The notes: a model not told the origin generated them from the sequence alone. 64,000 bases of DNA from Costus lasius (GCA_027563935.2 CM050450.1:91448439-91512438); one strand, 5' to 3'; counted from the first letter of the stretch, positions 33,701 to 46,808 are shown. Numbers and translations: made by a program.

Positions 33701-34573
33701 AGCAGCAACCCGTGCCCCGTTTCCAACTCGTAGGTCCACCTCATGCTGTCCCACCTGTCTTCTTCTCTTGAGTTCCTGTACATTTGAACAAATGTGAACT
33801 CCACATGCAGTGTCCAACACCCATGAAATAGAAGAAGAAGATATCATGACCTCAGTCACAAATATACCTGAGCCAGAAGCGATGCTTCCCTTCTTTTCTC
33901 CTTGGAGCGCTTTACAGTCCTTTTTCCAGTGACCCAGCTGGCCACAGTGGAAACATCTGTATTCCTTCGACCGCTTAACCTTCTGTTTCAGAGCCTTGTT
34001 GTAATTCTTGACAGGGGCTTTGCCCTTCTTCCCCTTCTTCTTGTTCCTAGAAGGAAACATCAAGACAGAGGTTGAAGGCTTTCCCTTTAGAGTTTCCTCT
34101 GTAGTCAAGAGCATATTCAGCAACTCTGCCGGAGTACAGTCGATCTTGTTCATATTAAAATTAATAATGAACGGATCGAAAGAGGCCGGGAGGGATTGCA
34201 GAATAATGTCTACAGCAAGCTCCTGATTGATGGTATGCCCCAGTTTCTCTAGAGCCTCTTTGTGCCCAATCATCTTGAGCACATGAGCTCCCACTGGACT
34301 CCCTTCAGCCAGTTTGCTCTGAAAGAAAAGCTTGGTCAAATTATAGCGCTCAGTCCTCGCCTGTGCAGCATATAGCATCTTGAGGTTTGCTATGATTTCC
34401 ATAGCAGACATATCCTCATGCTGACGCTGCAGCGGTGGCGTCATAGACGCTAGCATCAGGCAAGCGACATCAATGCTATCATTGACATGCTTTTCATAGG
34501 CATCGCGAACCGCCCTTGCGGCGTTCGCAACGGGTTGAGGCGGTATAGCCGTCTCGAGGACATACAGTATCAA
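30788..34573 (-). pseudogene. Gag-pol of element G (one amber stop, gag start deleted)
   Basis: Aligns with the B polyprotein from about its residue 32 to the end. Gag, zinc knuckle (CFHCGQLGHWKKDC), protease (LDTACG), integrase and most of RT including YVDD lie in 31691-34573. TAG at 31691-31693 stands where B has CAG, just after the RT core. The rest of RT and RNase H continue in the same frame (30788-31690). At about 34570 a deletion of roughly 160 bp relative to B removes the gag start codon and first residues and joins gag to leader; the in-frame ATG at 34571-34573 is probably not a natural start. One integrase-region residue differs notably from B (NGVFERRNRT versus NGVSERRNRT). Non-autonomous. 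Confidence 0.93.
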
Positions 34574-36330
34574 TGTTAAGAATCAATTCAGGACTTAAGA
34601 ATGATTCTTTTCTCACTATTTTATCTGGCTGAAAAATCCAGCAAAACAGCCCGAAAGAGTAAAACTCTTTTAGTGAGATGGGATCCAGATTTCATACTTG
34701 GTCTCCGCGTCCCGCTCAGGCGAGATAAGATGCACAGAGAGTACAAGCACTAATTTCTGGTAGGTAGTCCTTGCCAATCGCCAACCCGTGTGATTCCCCT
34801 TCATCTGGGCAATCCAGCCGACTGTGCCAACTGAGTTGGTACAACACAGTCTCTGATCCCACAGATGGCTGCCTCCATATAGCTATCATATGCCCCATAT
34901 GTAGCCTACATGGTCAAGCTGACCCGACCTACTCCCTGGACCACCACGTGCTATGTTGAGCAACAAGAAGCAATAAATCCCTTCCTTGTAACACGCAGGT
35001 GTAATCCCGCACCGTCTGAAGATAGATGGACGTGCCCACTGAGTGGGTACAACACGGCTCCAACGATAGTCAGAACAGTGAGGTTTCGCGTCAGAAGGCA
35101 TACGTGCTTGATATTATAGCGTTGGATTTTAACGGTCTTTTATCTTCTTAACTATCATGCAAACCCTATGGTGATAGCAGAAGATAAATAAATCATGCAA
35201 TTCTAATTATTTAAACAATAAAAGAAAGCATGATGATCTTATGTGGTAAAAGCCCATTAACCCTAAGTAAGACCTTAATTTTCACTTAAGTCTTCACTTG
35301 AGCTTTCTTCATGGGTCTTTTATCTTGTCTGGCCCAACCTAGGGCCCAAGCGCTAAATGCAGCTCAGGTGCGCCCACCATGTATGCGCCTGTCATAGGGT
35401 CGAACCCTAGACCTCCCACCTGGTCAAGCCTCAAGCTGCTGCGCCTCTACCAAGTGTGCTCTGTGCTCTTGTCTGATTAAATTACAATTTAATCTATCTA
35501 GACAAGATTGACTCGCAGGTCAATTACATTTTATAAATTAATTAAAAAGTGATTCGCAGATCACAATAAAAATTAATTTACAATTTTAATCCAGGCTCGC
35601 AGGCCCCAGCACAGCACACATTAAAAGGGCAACCCACATAAGATGAAATAAACATATATCATGGCATCCAATCAACATGTGATCCTTTAACAAGAAAATA
35701 AAATTTTTGAAAACCTATTGGCATCAATTTTAATTTTCTTATGTGCCCTACAACCTTACAACGGTCCATTGATAGGGATCCACTCATCATATCTAGTCAG
35801 ATCCACTGCCCTTGCATGCACCAAGTCCTAACTGACTTGAGTTGACCTAATGGTCAACCATGCATGCGCCAAGGGCTGAACAACCCTCATGAGTTCTGGC
35901 AAGCGGGTGTGACCCCGGGCCTAACTCATGTGCGTTCACTGGTTGTCTCAATCTGACCTCGCTACACGCCTGTGATGCAATCGACCTATAGCCACCTCAT
36001 GCTTGCGCATAGGTGCCATCTGGTCGACCCATCTAGGCTGTCAGATGGTCTGATCAGACTATTTGGATCTAACCTAGAGGATGACTTCAACCCCATCAAC
36101 CCGTCTAAGGGTTTATAGTAGGCGCTTAGATCTAAGGTAGGGGCGCGCAAGTTAAGTTTTGATAAAACTCTATAGCATGCGCCAACACATCATACATGCG
36201 CAAATCATAAATAAACATACATCTAAGTTCTCAAACTAGCATGTAGTTTTCGGCATGTAATTAGATCTACTCTTAGCAAGCGCAAACAAGGATCACAAAT
36301 AAGCAATCAAATGAACATACATAGAACCTT
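34574..36330 (-). other. Long leader (5' UTR) of element G
   Basis: Aligns with the B leader, including both hairpins at 34824-34842 and 35032-35050. No supported ORF. Its gag-proximal end is shortened by the deletion that removed the gag start. Confidence 0.78.
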
Positions 36331-36342
36331 GCTCTGATACCA
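36331..36342 (-). promoter_or_regulatory. Primer binding site of element G (initiator tRNA-Met)
   Basis: Minus strand TGGTATCAGAGC, 2 bp from the LTR end. Confidence 0.92.
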
Positions 36343-36344
36343 TT

Positions 36345-38068
36345 TGAAAGTCCCCTTCAAGGGGGAGCGAAACCCTAATAGGCGCATGTGTAAAATTTTT
36401 CATTGCGGAAGCTTGGGTTTCAATGATCGCATGTATGTTTCATTGATCAACTTATATAAACTTGCATAGATTGGAAGAGATTCATACCATGGCCATCGCT
36501 TGGATGGAGATTTGGAAGCAAGAGGACGATGAGGTTCTCCTCCAAAGTGTGCGCACACGAGATGAGACTTAGCCTACTCCTTGTTGCTTCTTGTGCTAGC
36601 AAGGCTCCAAGAATCCTGATCGCTTGAGGGAGAAGAGATGATGTCTCTAGCTTGGCCGAGTCTCTCCTTGTCGTCCACCCTTTCTCCACACGCGAAGACG
36701 TCGAGAGGAAGAGGCAAAAAGGGCGAGAATAGCATGAGTGCTCTTGAACGTGAGGTGAGTTAACTATTTTGGAAAACGCCTCTTCCAAAAATAGTAAAAA
36801 CTTCACTTCATGCGTTCACGCATTCATGAACCATGCGCTCATTCAAGGCAAACCGCCCAAAGCGCCATCAAGCCTTTGAACCATGCGTTCACCTATGTGA
36901 ACCGGTTCAAGCCATTCGGTTCAACCCAATTTGGTTCAAAGACCAAATCAAACCAAGCCTTGGTCCAGATCACTTAAAACCCTAAGGTTCATGATCTAAC
37001 CGTTTATCTCTTGATGCCCTTGATCTCATCGATCTAGCATCAACTCTCTCGATCGAAGCTTACCGATCTCAAGCCCTAATCAATCAAACATGATCAGACC
37101 AGATCTCACTTACAATTAGAGTTTAAATCCCTTTAAACTGAACCAAAACAATTCAGTCCACACGATCTGACTTAAGTAAGCCATATCATCAAATTGTGCG
37201 ACCCTGAGGGTTTCCTTTAAATGTCGGTAACGATAACTTACATTATCACGATCAGTGAGGGGTATCTAGCAACACATCACTGTCTCCCGATATAAAGGAA
37301 AGAGTCTTCCAAGACTACACCCAAACCACAGCACAAGTGTGAATCTATTTCACAAGGCATACTTGTTTCCTTTGCCACTGGATGTTCTTATTGGACAAGC
37401 GTGTCAAGCCTGTAGCTCCAATATGATGAGCATGATTAGATCAGATGAACATAGTCACCTGGGTATGGCCATACACTTTCTCAATCATCTCATTCAGGGG
37501 GGCCCCTTTAGAACATCACACTCCTTAAACAAGGAGACGGCAATCCTGTATCTATCACTAGTGCCCTAACCTGACTCATGATCATCATCCAAGATAGTCT
37601 ATAATCATTATGTTTCAAATGATATTGAACTACCTCAAAACAATGACAATCATCATTTAGAAACACAAGTGATCTCAAGTCAGAGGACATTATGCCACTT
37701 GTTGCAAACAAGGATTATTCACATTGTGACAAGCAATTGAATATCCTAGTAGGGTCTGTCCAGTACATCTAATGTACCCATGAGTCTACATCTTATTCCA
37801 TGCTCGAAGCATCCTATAAGATTAGAACACATATTAGTCTCAATCATATCAAGGCTGTCACATGTTCACCAAGATATCTCGACTAAGGACTTCATTGCAT
37901 GTCAGCCTAGCTGAACAGCATTGAGACATTATTCAGAAGCACACTTATTGCAGCAGACAATGTAACAAACTGAATAACAACCATTGCCTTTATAAACATA
38001 AGAGTTTATACATGATACTGAAAGAATCCCAATGCCTCAAACATTAGCCTTAAGGGCATACCCCAACA
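36345..38068 (-). repeat. 5' LTR of element G (1724 bp)
   Basis: Partner of 29045-30768, between the primer site and the second AGCAA duplication. Confidence 0.95.
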
Positions 38069-41000
38069 AGCAAATCCTCCAAAGTCTGTATAGTACGCTC
38101 TGACTGACCATCTGACTGTGGATGGTAGGCGGTACTAAAACTCAACTTAGTGCCAAGACCCTCATGCAAGCTCTTCCAGAATCTAGAAAGGAATTTGGAA
38201 TCGCGATCTGATACAATATCCACAGGCACTCCGTGTAATCTGACTATCTCATCGATGTACAGCTTAGCCAGCCGATCGAGTGGATAAGTCATCCGAATAG
38301 GCAAAAAGTGTGCAGCCTTCGTGAGCCTGTCCACGATGACCCAAACCGCGTCATGCCCTCTCCTAGTCCGAGGCAGCCCACAGACAAAATCCATACTAAT
38401 GCACTCCCACTTCCACTGCGGGATAGGGAGCTGCTGCAATAATCCCCCAGGCCTCTGGTGTTCGGCCTTCACAGTCTGACAGGTCAAACACCGAGATACG
38501 AACACCGCGACCTCCTTCTTCATGCCCGGCCACCAGAAATCTTTCTTCAAATCCTGATACATTTTTGTGACTCCGGGATGCAAGGAATACTTGGAGTTAT
38601 GACCCTCCTCCAAAATCTCTCTCCTCAGACTAGGTTCCTCAGGGACACACACCCTTCCACGGAACCGCAGAATACTATCACCAGATAAGCTGAAATCCTC
38701 CACTGGCCCGGCAACCAACCTCTCTCTGATCTGAACTAGACTCGGGTCTAACAGTTGCTGATCCTTGATCCTCTATAGTAAAGCAGACTGAACCCGGAGA
38801 AAAGCCACATATCCAGACTGAACTCTGGGAGACACCTCAACCCTGAGCTCTCGGAACTCCTGCAGTAACTGCCACTCACTGACCCTCAATGCTGCTACAG
38901 AAGTAACTGGGTGTCTACTCAATGCATCGGCTACCACATTGGCTTTCCCGGCCTGATACTGAATAGAGAAGTCATAATCCTTTATCAGCTCCATCCACCT
39001 TCTCTGCCTCATATTCAACTCCTTCTGAGTGAAAATGTACTTGAGACTCTGATAATCAGTAAATAAATCAAACTCTTGTCCCAAAAGATAGTGGCGCCAT
39101 ATCTTCAGTGCAAAAACCACTGCCGCCAACTCCAAATCGTGTGTGGGATAGTTTAACTCATACTCCTTCAGTTGCCGCGAAGCATAAGCTACTACGGCCC
39201 CTTTCTGCATCAGGACGCAGCCAAGTCCTTTGCCTGAGGCATTAGTATAAACAGTCAACCTCTCCCCATCAGTAGGAATGATAAGGATGGGTGTACTGGT
39301 CACTCTCCTTTTTAACTCCTGGAAGCTTTCCTCACACTTCTCGTCCCAAACAAACTTAACCTCTTTCCTGGTCAGCTTGGTTAAGGGACCCGCCAACTTG
39401 GAGAACCCCTCCACAAACCTCCTGTAATATCCTGCTAATCCCAAAAAGCTCCAGATCTCTGTGGCACTAGTTGGTCTTCCCCAATTCAAGATAGCCTATA
39501 CCTTCACTGGATCCACAGACACGCCCTGACCAGATATTACATGCCCCAGAAAGCTGATCTGATCCAACCAAAACTCGCACTTGCTGGCCTTAGCATACAA
39601 CTGGTGCTTCCTCAGAATTGCTAGTACTCTGCGCAAGTCCCTAGCGTGATCCTGATAGGTACGGGAGTAAACCAGTATATCATCTATAAACACCACCACG
39701 CAAGTGTCTAACAGCTTGTGAAACACCCTGTTCATCAGATCCATAAACACAGCGGGTGCATTAGTCAGTCCAAAAGGCATAACTACAAACTCGTAGTGTC
39801 CATACCTGGTCCTGAAAGCAGTCTTTAGGATATCCTCCTCCCTGACCCTGAGCTGATGGTATCCTGACCTCAGATCGATCTTGGAGAACACCGTGGCACC
39901 CTGCAGCTGATCGAATAGATCATCTATCCTCGGAAGAGGATACTTATTCTTTACCGTCACCTGATTCAACTGGCGGTAATCTATGCACATCCTCAGTGTT
40001 CCGTCCTTCTTCTTTACAAACAAGACTGGCGCTCCCCAAGGTGAAGCACCCGGTCTGATATACCCCTTTTCAAGCAGTTCCTCTAACTGCTTCTTCAACT
40101 CAGCTAACTCTGAGGTGGCCATACAATAAGGAGCCTTTGATATTGGAGCTGTACCAGGCACCAGCTCAATACCAAACTCCACATCCCTGTTGGGAGGCAA
40201 ACCTGAAAACTCATCCGAGAATACATCAGGAAACTCACAGACTACCTCCATCTGAGCTAAGTCTGGATCTGAGTCTTCTTGCACCTTAACATGTGCAAGG
40301 TATCCTTTGCACCCACTGGCTAGCAACCTGCTGGCATGCACGAATGATATCAAATGTGGCCCTTGATCAGACACCAGGCCCCTTACCAGCAGATGACTCC
40401 CATCATGCAGATGCAGAGTAACAATCTTCTCAAAGCAATCCACTGTAGCGTGGTGAGAAGATAGCCAATCCATGCCTAGGATCAAATCATAGTCCTGCAT
40501 GCCTAGCAGTATCAAATCAACTATAAACTGGTACTGCTCTACGTGAATAACACAGTCAGGGTAGACTATGTCAGTGGATAAACTATCCCCCAGGGGTGTA
40601 CATACTGAAACTGTGTAATTTAGTACTCTAGGTGAGACAAGTAGTCTAGAAGCAAAATTAGCAGACACAAAGGACAAATTGGACCCCGGATCAAACAAAA
40701 TACGAGCTAACTGATCAAAAACATGTAAAGTACCTTCCACGACGGATCGGGAAGCTCGAGTGTCCTTCTCTGCTATAGCGTAGACTCTGGCCTGGACAGC
40801 TGGTCTCTCGGTACCCCGGACCTGTGGCCCAGGCGCTGTGCAATCTTTGATCCTGTGCCCCATTTTTCCGCACTTGAAGCACGCCCCGGACTTCTTGTGG
40901 CAGTCCGCCTTCAGGTGACCCTTGGCCCCACAATGGTAACAGACTCTGTCCTCTACCCGGCCATCAGTACTCTGCTGCTGTGGCTGAGATGTCTGCTGCG

Positions 41001-41991
41001 GTCTCTGAGTTCCTTTCCCCTGGTAAGGTCTGTATCGGCCTCTCTTCTGGTCCTTCCCTTTATGGTATTTCCTACTGCCTCCACCAGTCTACTGGGAAAC
41101 CGGTGCCTCAGCTATAGGGGCTACAGCTAGGGCCGTCTCGGCCTGCTCCTCCAGGATGTACTTCTCTGCGGTGCGTGCACGATCCAGCATCTCAGCATAA
41201 GTCTCCAAGTGCTGCAATCCTACCTTCTGTGTGATATCCCTTCTAAGACCCCTGAGAAATTTCTTAGCTCGTCTATCCTCAGTATTTATCAAGTGTGGAG
41301 CATACTTCCCAAGCTTTGAGAACATCAAGTCATATTGATCCACCGTCATGTCCCCTTGTTCCAAGTGGATAAACTCCACCTCCCTATCCTCAACCAGACT
41401 GGTGGGAAAGAATTTCTCATTGAACCGGGACAAGAAGTATTGCCACGTCACCGGTTCAGATTTGTCCACCGCGAGTCTCAGCTCACTTTTCCACCACACA
41501 TCTGCATCACCACGCATCATATAAGAGGCCAAACATAATCTGTCCTCATCTGAACATCGCATCACTTGGAAGATCTTCTCCAAGCCCAAAAGCCAGTCCT
41601 CTGCCGTCCTATAATCTGGACTCCCATAAAAAGAGCTAGGGCCCAACCGTTGAAATTCACCCACAAGCAAGGCATAGCGCCTATGGGTGTCCTCCGGCAA
41701 GCTAACCCCCGGGCCCGAGTCAGACTCAGACCCCCGCCCCTGCGTCGGTATCTGTGTCTGAGACAGAAGCTGCAACTGCTCTCTGAACTCGCGTTGCTGC
41801 TCGCGATTCTGCTGTAACAGCTGCTGCTGCACCTCCTGGTGCTGGGTCTGCTGCTGCTGCAGCATCTGAGCCTGTTGCTGGATTAGTGCGTTCTGTTGCT
41901 GCACCATTCCAGTCAAAGACTCCATAGCCCGCAAGAATTTAGCAGTCTGATCACAGCTGCCAGCACTAGCACTCGACCTGGGGCGCACCAT
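38069..41991 (-). pseudogene. Gag-pol of element E (gag to integrase core)
   Basis: Starts at ATG 41989-41991 (MVRPRSS). Gag has a glutamine-rich stretch, then a retrotransposon gag domain, and is cut by TAG 41089-41091. In the same frame come two CCHC knuckles ([14 protein letters not shown] and [14 protein letters not shown], near 40840-40945), protease ([11 protein letters not shown]), and RT with FIDD near 39690. A TAG follows at 39496-39498, then the end of RT and RNase H (VADALSR), then TAG 38773-38775, then the integrase HHCC finger, DFVCGLPRT, IVSDRDSKF and HPQSDGQSERT, up to the G insertion at 38068/38069. No frameshift seen. The remainder is at 28307-29044. The clade is chromovirus, Tekay/Del-like from gag, protease and chromodomain. 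Confidence 0.92.
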
Positions 41992-42121
41992 ACTGGCTCC
42001 AAAAAATACACACAAATCAAAATTTACAATCAAGTCAGTTTCTCAAACAAGTTTCCTAGCTGTCTAGCAATACACAAGCAAGGTTTTCCACCCCAATACA
42101 GCTATTATTAGCTAGCCCATT

Positions 42122-42133
42122 GCTCTGATACCA
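42122..42133 (-). promoter_or_regulatory. Primer binding site of element E (initiator tRNA-Met)
   Basis: Minus strand TGGTATCAGAGC, 3 bp from the LTR end at 42137. Confidence 0.92.
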
Positions 42134-42136
42134 TTC

Positions 42137-44778
42137 TGTAACGCCCCCTCAGAATAAACCCCAATACACAGGCATAAACCGCGGAAGATAGGGAACGTCA
42201 CACACAAACAATAATACAGATGCTAGGGAATAATAGCTTATGGAAATCGATTCGGAAAAATTTCGGCAGCATGTCCCCAGTAAAACTAAGGAAATTCCTG
42301 TACATGTTCCATAATATCATAATACGGGTCGACATGCCGACCACAAACTGAAACACAACATTTCCAAAATCAAAAGTTCTCTCATTCCTTATCACAATAG
42401 CGAAATAATAAACCACGATAATCGAAAAATACTGGATAACACAGAATTCACCGAAAACAGGCTTAAGCCCTCGGTTTAACAGTCGTATCAAAACAATTGC
42501 CAACCCGGCAACAATATCACAGAAATCAAAAATCAGCATACCAGCCACATCCGGCTAACATGTCCATGAATAAAATCACAAAAACCCTGGCCACATCCGG
42601 CCCACAAATAGTACAGGCTCGCAGGCCCCAAAATATCAAGTCAGAAAACTATGTATCCACTCAAGCTGTAGGCTCCTGCCCTGCATCTGGAAATATCGTG
42701 GAATGAGCTACACGGCTCAGTGAGTAGATAGTCTCGTTCGACCATCCACGAATATACAATCAGAAATAGATGCAGATATCTTTTCTAAACTTTTAACGGA
42801 AGATGTCAATACAACATAAACAACATAATGAAGCCGATAACCACAAAATCACAATCATAATCAGAAAACAATACACCCACCACCCCGGGCAACAAGATCA
42901 CGAAACAGCCTATTCGGCTAACAGACTAGGATTACACAACTATTATCCAGTGATTTCAGAATTGACCCCGAGGGTCCAACCCGGCCTTCGTCAAGGCACT
43001 GAAAGTAACATGTAACGAACAATGGTGAGGCGTAGATTCAAGAGGTGGCCCCCGCCAGGTCACGACGTGGCACTTTGCTCTACGACACTCAACCACACCC
43101 CCTTACCGGGAACACAACACCCCCACAACCGGGAACGGAAGGTGAATGAATTCAAGAGGTGGCCCCCGTCCGACCAAGACGTGGCACTTTGCTTCAAACA
43201 CCCAACTCTCAAAAGGTTTATCACATGGACAAAATACCCTTAACACAAACCGGTAACCTGAACCTCTAACCTGGTCACTAGACTCTAGAACAGTCCCTCC
43301 ATTACCGGAAACAAATCAGAATAGGATGGGTGGATTTTCCAACCCCAAATCAGAATGACTGTTCATTGAGTGCTCTAGTTAACCCTTAGGTTCAGTCCAC
43401 CCAAGTCTAGGACCCTTATCGAACGCATACAACACGAACATTGTCTTGGACATCACACCAATCAAGTTCAGGAAAGGTCATTAGATTTCATGCAAACATG
43501 GTTTAACCTTTTCTAAGTTATCATCCAAGGTTATCAATCAATATTTCACATCACTACTTTCTACATATAACATTCAACTAAAAATACATATTAATACCGA
43601 AAATTCACCAAATTTCATTCGCAGCTAACATAAATACAGGAAATCACAAAATCATAGTTTTCTCCTAGTTCTTATAACAAAAGACAGAAATGCCCCTAGT
43701 TCAAAGTTTAAGTCATGCAGGAAAACTTATCCAAAAATTTCGTAAAAATAGTCATTACATCCCTCATGATCCTTAGATTCGTAATTTCAAGTTTTTCCCC
43801 AATTTAACTAGAAATTTTACCGAATTACCCCTAGGTCAATTTCGGTCAACAGAAATTATTATTTCCAAAAATTCCCAAAAAAATACGGTAGAGTCCTCCT
43901 ATACCTAATTTCATGAAAATCTGGTTTGCCCCAATTTTTACCCATACATTTGGGCGTAATTTCATGAAGAAGGGGCGAAATTCTCATTCAAGCCCTAATC
44001 TTCATGCAATTGAAAAATCTAAGGTATCATACATGATTAATCAAGTCTAATTGAAGATTAGAAGCCTTAGAGAAGAAAAGCCCTAATTTTCCATGCAACT
44101 AGGGTTTCAAAATTTGGGGAAAAAAACAAGGAAACATATACAACTTCGAAATCAAGGGTTCATGTCATGTTTCTAGGCATTAAACTCCTCTAAATCAAGC
44201 AACAAACCAAATATGCGTGAACTAGGTGGAAGAGAAGATCCACTCACCTAGTTTCGGTTCTTCCAAGCCACGCCCTCACGCCACACACGCGTCGCCGGAA
44301 GCACACAAGGATCGCCGGCAAGAGTCGCCGGAAACCGCCTCCACCACCACTCGCCGCCGGCCACAAGAGGAGGAGAAGAGAGAAGGAGGCAAGGCGCCAC
44401 CTTCAAACAAGGGAGAAAATCGTGAGCAAGAGGGAATGAGGGAAAATCGTGAGTGAGAATATGGATCCCTCTAAGGTTTTAGTTTTCTACCCTCTAAGCC
44501 TCCAAGATCCAATAACCCTTTAGTATAAGTTATTCTCCACTTCACCACTTATCAAGGGCTCTTCCCCTTTTCTAACAGAAAGACACCACTAGCCTAGTGG
44601 CGTGCAGCACACATTCCACGCCTCAAGTCGCAGGTTCGAATCCTCTCTGCGACACATATTTTTACATAGCAGGAAACTACACAAATCGATACATTATCTC
44701 ATTGAAAAACTTCCACAAAAAAGCTAGATAACCAAAACTTTATTTTTCTTACCTGCTAATAAATTTCCGGATCTTACA
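42137..44778 (-). repeat. 5' LTR of element E (2642 bp)
   Basis: Partner of 25636-28277, same length. Differences seen by eye are scattered, many of them C/T or G/A. Bounded by the primer site and by GTATG at 44779-44783. Confidence 0.95.
44590..44663 (+). other. tRNA-like Pol III promoter and terminator in the E 5' LTR (antisense)
   Basis: Second copy of the A box (44590-44600), B box (44633-44643) and T5 terminator (44659-44663), unchanged from the 3' LTR copy. Transcription would run antisense to the element and exit toward its outer end. Confidence 0.6.
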
Positions 44779-44783
44779 GTATG

Positions 44784-45313
44784 ACATCAAGCTCAACCTC
44801 TTCATCATCTAATGGTCCCCTTGGATCTTCCAATTATCTCCCACTCCTAGTTATGATGGCGTTACTTTTATATGAGTTCCTAACATCTTATTATGAGCAA
44901 CAACACCATCCAACCTAGAATTTATCTGCTTAAGGGTTTCTGTAATCTCATCATTTTTGCTCATCTGCTTACCCATGAACTTCTCAAACATCTCTTCTAA
45001 ACTAGATTTTTGGGGTTGGCTCTGGTTTGGCTGTCTCTGATTATACCCTCTATTCTCATTTTGTCCACTAGTTTGATTGTTAATCTTCCAAGACAGGTTA
45101 GGATGGTTCCGCCAGCTAGGATTGTAGGTATTGGAGTAAGGGTCATTGGATCTACCTTGGTTGTAACCCCCCACTGCATTAACTTGCTCACTCTCCTGGT
45201 CAACAATAACTTTGCACTCCTCAGCATAGTGCTCATTGTTCCCACAAACTTCACAAACAACAGAAGATACAGCAGCAGTTGGCATTTGGAAAGAATCAAA
45301 ATGGTTGCATAAT
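44784..45313 (-). pseudogene. Gag of element C, middle block
   Basis: Carries the Athila-type gag knuckle CEVCGNNEHYAEEC followed by NPSWRNHPNLSW and an NQ-rich linker, then reads on to an ITRSG motif before E's boundary. Its main frame stops at 44851, and a TAA follows in the frame that carries ITRSG. Severed on the right by element D at 45314 and on the left by E. Matches the D gag (49993-50484) in layout. Confidence 0.82.
45309..45313. repeat. Target-site duplication of element D (ATAAT)
   Basis: ATAAT at 45309-45313 recurs at 59848-59852, and C's gag continues on both sides. Confidence 0.92.
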
Positions 45314-45567
45314 TGATGCCTTGTCGTATGTTGCATTTCCTGATATATTTATTTCACGAATTAAGGCCTATTTTGTTACTTTTATATATCTTTCAGCACT
45401 TATTTCCTTGTTATTTTCGGAATCTACACATTTCTTTGTCTTTCATGTGTTTCAAGTTAAATCACTTATCTATGGGGCTTAAAACTAGAAATAAAGTTAT
45501 AAAGTGGTTAAGCATGGAAAGACGTAGCTTCCCAGCAATTTTCAGCTCAGACAAAAATTGTTACCAA

Positions 45568-45815
45568 AAATACGTCCTGCCCATGAAAGTGTTCACGGCC
45601 GTATTTCTGAGGATGAATATTTCACATTATTTTCGAGCCGTAATCGAAGACACGATCGTGAAACGCGGGAATGAAATTTTGGAATCATGTTCACTGAGAA
45701 TTTCACGGGCCAGCCTGTAAAATAGAATATACCCGTGAATTCAACTGCAGGCACAACGCAGAATTTGGCCGAGAACTTCATGGGCCAGCCCAAGAAACGT
45801 TTCACACCCGTATTT
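45568..45815. repeat. Spaced-palindrome array in the D 5' LTR
   Basis: Degenerate units of the theme AATACG...TTCACGGCCGTATTT, starting about 255 bp inside the LTR and ending about 125 bp before the TATA box. Repeated at about 58617-58865 in the 3' LTR. Less regular than the arrays of C but built from the same ATACGG/CCGTAT and TTCACGG words. Confidence 0.6.
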
Positions 45816-45940
45816 TTATTCGCAGATCGCGACTCTTGGCATTTCTCCGTCGTTCCAAGTCAGATTTGGGCGATCTTGGTGTCGAAATGACAGGAATTAG
45901 AAGGGCTACACGTCAGAGACTAGAGGAAGTCAATCAGACA

Positions 45941-45947
45941 TATAAAA
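45941..45947 (+). promoter_or_regulatory. TATA box of the D 5' LTR
   Basis: TATAAAA followed by GGAAAC, in the element's orientation and in the middle of the LTR; also present in the 3' LTR at 58989-58995. Transcription of D would start about 30 bp downstream. Confidence 0.7.
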
Positions 45948-46808
45948 GGAAACATTTTGGGGGAAAAATGGATCGACTCCGAGAGGACAGTGAGGAGAAG
46001 GAGAACAAGGAAGAAGACAGCGCTTGGAACCAGATCTAGGGGGAAAGTTAGCATTTTCTCCTCTATTTTCATCTTGTAACTCTTCTGCCTTGTGTATTCA
46101 TTCATCTGAAAGAGATTTTAACCGATACTATGCAAGTTGTAGCGTAAACACTCAATCGTATTTTTGGGCGTAGCCCACTTTTCAATCTATGAACTAATTG
46201 TATTGCTTTTATGAGATTTTCTTGACTCTACTCGATCTTTACTGTGTTTATTTCATAATCTTCGACTTGATCAATCGAATTTTACTCTAGTCATTACGAG
46301 AAGTACTGAAAGGGAAAATTGTGACGACTGATCTATTTTGATTGGGCTGGTAGGTTTTGCCACGAAAGTAGGTAAAACGTGCCCGCAGAATTTATATTCC
46401 CCTGCACTCATTGGATCGACTCGATTCATTCTATCACGAAAGTAGAAGGGCGGTCGGGTTTGGTACCAAGTTACACCGCCGAAAGGGGGTAACTTGTAAA
46501 CTCGAGAATTTCCATGGTTTCATATTATCTCTAGCAACGCTTTTCATTTAGTTCTTGATTGTTGGTGTGTTGAACCCCTTAAATCTGATTTTTCTCATAA
46601 CAACTGTCTTTCTTCTATTTTCGCTGTCAATTGGAGTTGTTTTAGTTGTTTACTTGATTTTGAACATTAAACCGATAACACTCTCAGTTACGAAGTCGTT
46701 TAGCTATTGAAATTAAGAATTATTGGTACTTGACTCAACCGTCCTCGTGGGAACGATACTATATACTACCGCGATAAAGCCGTTACGCTTGCGGCGAGCA
46801 CCTAGTTT

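Larger units (their letters stand above)
29045..38068 (-). mobile_element. Element G: Ty1/copia of the B family (9024 bp)
   Basis: Two 1724-bp LTRs, polypurine tract, gag-pol with one stop and a 5' gag deletion, long leader, tRNA-Met primer site and AGCAA target duplications. Internal sequence is close to B throughout. Its LTRs share only parts with B's, notably the last roughly 1.1 kb on the plus strand and the CCCCAACA end, so B and G are sister subfamilies. Confidence 0.95.
25636..44778 (-). mobile_element. Element E: chromodomain Ty3/gypsy (Tekay/Del-like) carrying nested G
   Basis: Two 2642-bp LTRs of exactly equal length and only scattered differences, tRNA-Met primer site, polypurine tract, GTATG target duplications, and a single gag-pol frame ending in a chromodomain. 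G (29045-38068) is inserted in the integrase. The only further coding damage I see is five in-frame TAG codons. Insertion looks recent from the LTRs, yet the ORF is dead. Confidence 0.95.
45314..46803 (+). repeat. 5' LTR of element D (1490 bp)
   Basis: Starts TGATGCCTTG and ends GCACCT where the 3' copy ends GTACCA, so the terminal CA has mutated. High similarity to 58362-59847. Contains a palindrome array near 45568-45815 and a TATA box at 45941. Confidence 0.93.

Noticed and set aside
41089..41091. Programmed amber readthrough between gag and the zinc knuckles in E
   Set aside because: Four more ambers occur downstream in the same frame, so random nonsense mutation in CAG codons is simpler.
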